From Herpomyces periplanetae (Eukaryota; Ascomycota; Laboulbeniomycetes; Herpomycetales; Herpomycetaceae), in contig WMKJ01000172.1 in NCBI GenBank assembly GCA_009733715.1, positions 1 through 20,182 of the forward strand: a DNA stretch of 20,182 nt. Reading direction: 5' to 3'. This document shows, piece after piece, positions 17,671 to 20,182 of the stretch. Below the pieces are notes generated by a model, which saw nothing but the letters and a program-made list of their open reading frames with translations, did not search any database and was not told the DNA's origin. The number at the start of each line of letters is the position of its first letter. Position 1 is the stretch's first letter. Both the position numbers and the translations under genes were made by a program.

Positions 17671-20182
17671 TCAGTCAAGCACCTGTCGAATGTCCAAGGA
17701 TCGAGAAATCTTGAAAGTTGACGATAACGATGAAGAAGCTGCTGCTGTCGCAGTTGGTGACCGAGATATAGGTTGATCCAAGAGCCTCTCATGGCAGTGT
17801 TTTACATTTGGAGACTGACGTGATGAACTAACTAAACGATAATCATCTGAAATCAAGACGCCAGAATGATTCAAAGGGAAATTTGTATGAGACGATGATG
17901 ACAAGGTTGAAGATGAAATTTTCTCAAGCGGACCAAAATTTGAATTACTGGATTTATTATATGATTGAACGGTAATTTGTGAACCCCCAAGTTCAATCTG
18001 TCTCCTTTGTAAAATTGCAGAGTTCTGAGGTGCTTGAAACACGGGCGGTGGAAGGTTAGATCTCCAGATTGGAGTTGGTGAACTTTTCTGAAGTTTCAAT
18101 TGATGACTCGTATTAATGTCAACTTTGGTGCTTGATGTTGAACATGTTGACGACATGTCCACTTTCCCATCAGTTTGCTCTTCCGCTTGACACAAAGTCG
18201 TAATTATTGATAAACAATTTTTTCGTGTTGATGGTAATGGTGAATTTGATGGCAAACGTTTCTCTTGATTTTCCTCGTCCTTCTTCCATTGAGACGTTTG
18301 TTCCTGATCCATTTGTCGAGACCGAAAATGTTGTATAGACTCAAACTGATTAACCACAGGTTTAACTGAACCATGATGATAAGTTTCAACTTCAGCATTC
18401 GGACTTATAGCCGTTGATGAATCAGTATTCAATATCGAACAACACGTTGAATGATTTACATTAGTCGCTGTAGCCGGTGTAGGTAATAAAGCATGAGAAT
18501 GACTAGAAACGTGTGCGGGTGTAGGATCTTGATTTGGTGATATGATTGTAGACGGTAAGGTTAATTCGACCAATCTTGACATTGATGATCCTGTGGTTGT
18601 TGATGTTGTATTGTTCGCAGTTGATTTATGATTCATTAAACTAGAGTTAATCGGAGGAAGTGAACTCGATAGTGATATAGACTGCTCAGCGCGACATGTT
18701 CCAAGGGGAAAGCAATCACTTCGTGAACTTGTAACAGGACTAAAAGGATATGATGATGATGGTAGAGGTGTAGGAGGTGATTGGTTAGATGGTTGATTCG
18801 AACTTGTGGTTAAAGTTATCTCTGGGGTACTGGGAGTTTGAAAAGGTTTAGAAAGTATTGATGTAGCTCGAGATGATGATTTTCCTGGTGAAAGAGTAAA
18901 GTAAGTTGAGGGTGATGAGGCTGACGATGATGAAGACGCTGAAGATAATGATGCCGATGCCAACAATGCCAATGAAGATGAAACTGAAGATGACGATGCA
19001 GTACTCGACAAAAAGGTCAAGGGTGATGATGCTTTGGTTATCAAACCGGTGGTGTATGCTCCAGATTTCAAGTTAACCACAGGCGAGATCCGCCATGAAT
19101 TCGATGATGTTGATGATGCCGACGACGACGACGATAGGGATGATGATGATGCAGTAAATGAAGTTGAACATGGAGATGAAGTGGGTGTCACGGCCAATAA
19201 TGAAGGTCGTGGACTAGTAAAGTAGGAGCGTGAAATATCCAAGGCTGAACCGACACATTCCTTGGACGAGCCTAGATTATTTTTTCTCAACTTTGATGGA
19301 ATTAGTGATGCTGGACCGGGTGGTCCATTTGATATATTAGCATTACTAGTAGAATGGGAGTTTAGGGTAGTAGGTGACGTTGAAATCGACGTCGATACTG
19401 ACGTCGACACTGATATTGGTGCTGCCGCTGGTACTGGTGATACATCATTCGTACTGCAGCTGAGATCGTCACCGTTTTGATTGGTTATCGGGCTGGGTAA
19501 GCTAAGTACAACGAAGAAACTTGTCGTACGAGCTAAGCTGATTTTAACGGGTAGCAACAGGCTTTTTCCATTCGCCAATTTAAAGTTCCAGGTGTCCGTT
19601 CTCTCGGTGTAGCCTCGAGTAATAAATGAGATATCTTTTTCAGCCAAATTCTCCACTGCTCTCCTATCGTTCTCCCCACTATCCAGTATTGGAGGTAAAT
19701 AGGTAGGATCACGGAGTGCCCGTTCTTGTCGCAAATCATGCTGTAATGCATATAATGTGCTAGTATGATTCTCATGCAGAATCGTTGTTAAATCTCTTGA
19801 TGTTGGGATGAACTGAGATGAATCTCGGGCATTTTCATTATCGTCTGGCGGCGAAGTAGATGCTGGCCCGTCTGAACCACCTATCCCTTGTAACCATTTT
19901 GAATTAAGAGATCGGTATGCCTGATTAAACATATTATTATTGCCCAGAATGAATTCGTGGAATGAAAGGGTTACCCGTAAAATTTTGAGGTCCAAATTTA
20001 AAAATGCTACTGGATTGCTGCCGCTAAATTTGGTAATACCGGGTATCGGAATTAAATCACCCGTTTTAAAGGAGTTGAGGGATGAATTCAACTCAGCAGA
20101 CGCATTGTTCGAAGAATTGGTTATTTGGGACAATGGGGTATTTTGTGATGAAGAGCGTCTCATTGAAACATCAGGTCCATCG
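17671..20182 (-). CDS. Ser-rich protein with fungal PAS-like N-terminal region, probably 5'-partial
   Basis: From ATG 20163 the frame gives 830 aa, but it stays open to the window edge (DGPDVS before the Met), so the true start may lie outside. Seen: residues about 45-225 look like a PAS-type sensor module of a fungal regulator: GSNPVAFLNLDLKILRVTLSFHEFILG, then QHDLRQERALRDPTYLPPIL, then FITRGYTERTDTWNF and LPVKISLARTTSFFVVLSL. I recall this pattern from uncharacterised ascomycete proteins but cannot name the gene. Residues about 230-830 are Ser/Thr/Pro/Asn-rich, with long serine runs at 340-410, and have no folded domain I can identify; the end is FKISRSLDIRQVLD. No DNA-binding domain is visible, although one could lie upstream of the window. 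A signalling or transcriptional role is inference. Confidence 0.8.
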   Translation of the reverse strand, partial: DGPDVSMRRSSSQNTPLSQITNSSNNASAELNSSLNSFKTGDLIPIPGITKFSGSNPVAFLNLDLKILRVTLSFHEFILGNNNMFNQAYRSLNSKWLQGIGGSDGPASTSPPDDNENARDSSQFIPTSRDLTTILHENHTSTLYALQHDLRQERALRDPTYLPPILDSGENDRRAVENLAEKDISFITRGYTERTDTWNFKLANGKSLLLPVKISLARTTSFFVVLSLPSPITNQNGDDLSCSTNDVSPVPAAAPISVSTSVSTSISTSPTTLNSHSTSNANISNGPPGPASLIPSKLRKNNLGSSKECVGSALDISRSYFTSPRPSLLAVTPTSSPCSTSFTASSSSLSSSSSASSTSSNSWRISPVVNLKSGAYTTGLITKASSPLTFLSSTASSSSVSSSLALLASASLSSASSSSSASSPSTYFTLSPGKSSSRATSILSKPFQTPSTPEITLTTSSNQPSNQSPPTPLPSSSYPFSPVTSSRSDCFPLGTCRAEQSISLSSSLPPINSSLMNHKSTANNTTSTTTGSSMSRLVELTLPSTIISPNQDPTPAHVSSHSHALLPTPATATNVNHSTCCSILNTDSSTAISPNAEVETYHHGSVKPVVNQFESIQHFRSRQMDQEQTSQWKKDEENQEKRLPSNSPLPSTRKNCLSIITTLCQAEEQTDGKVDMSSTCSTSSTKVDINTSHQLKLQKSSPTPIWRSNLPPPVFQAPQNSAILQRRQIELGGSQITVQSYNKSSNSNFGPLEKISSSTLSSSSHTNFPLNHSGVLISDDYRLVSSSRQSPNVKHCHERLLDQPISRSPTATAAASSSLSSTFKISRSLDIRQVLD
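18924..19164. repeat. GAT/GAC trinucleotide-rich tract within the PAS protein gene
   Basis: Imperfect GAT, GAC and GAA repeats on the + strand are read on the minus strand as serine codons of the PAS protein. They also open short acidic frames on the + strand (such as 19034-19225), which are shadows. Confidence 0.7.

Noticed and set aside
1-20182. tRNA genes, transposons, LTR or viral relics
   Set aside because: I looked for tRNA-like GGTTCGA arms, terminal repeats and polymerase or integrase motifs and saw none convincing; a tRNA and repeat-library scan would settle it.

Overview
The window looks like nuclear DNA of a filamentous-type ascomycete fungus. Evidence: genes sit on both strands with short GT-AG introns (65-173 bp; donors GTAAGT, GTGAGC, GTATGT, GTTAGT), the sphingolipid reductase and the DDT-PHD protein have the wording typical of Ascomycota (YSPYSPCK, LDDERLYRQTD), and long Ser/Asn/Pro-rich low-complexity stretches are common. 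I cannot place it below phylum; Pezizomycotina or a nearby lineage fits best. No transposon, tRNA, rRNA, CRISPR or viral relic was recognised.

Layout, left to right. 1-1033: pyrimidine-rich, almost G-free non-coding DNA that begins with long poly-C tracts. 1034-3129 (-): two-exon SAS10/UTP3, a small-subunit processome protein. 3130-3585: divergent promoter with a TCACGTGA palindrome. 3586-4813 (+): two-exon 3-ketodihydrosphingosine reductase (TSC10/KDSR). 5396-6551 (+): a UBE2S-type ubiquitin-conjugating enzyme whose start codon is apparently alone in its coding exon and whose C-terminus is IRRL. 7422-8441 (+): a secreted, proline-rich, probably GPI-anchored wall protein behind a clear TATA box. 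8442-10221: 1.8 kb between convergent genes, with a 22-bp perfect palindrome and a (GT)n tract. 10222-13573 (-): a four-exon DDT/WHIM-PHD-AT-hook chromatin protein whose start codon lies at the tip of a perfect hairpin. 13574-15298: no convincing gene. 15299-15964 (-): an unrecognised 221-aa Ser-rich ORF. 15965-17670: no convincing gene, one G-quadruplex motif. 17671 to the right edge (-): a large Ser-rich protein with a fungal PAS-like N-terminal region, probably cut by the window edge.

The genes are housekeeping or regulatory (ribosome biogenesis, sphingolipid synthesis, ubiquitin/APC-C, cell wall, chromatin, signalling) and do not form an evident pathway or cluster. I did not find a convincing undescribed multi-gene system. 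The points most worth following are the UBE2S-like E2 with its IRRL tail and odd Cys/His-bearing extension, the start-codon hairpin, and the strongly strand-asymmetric G-poor DNA at the left.
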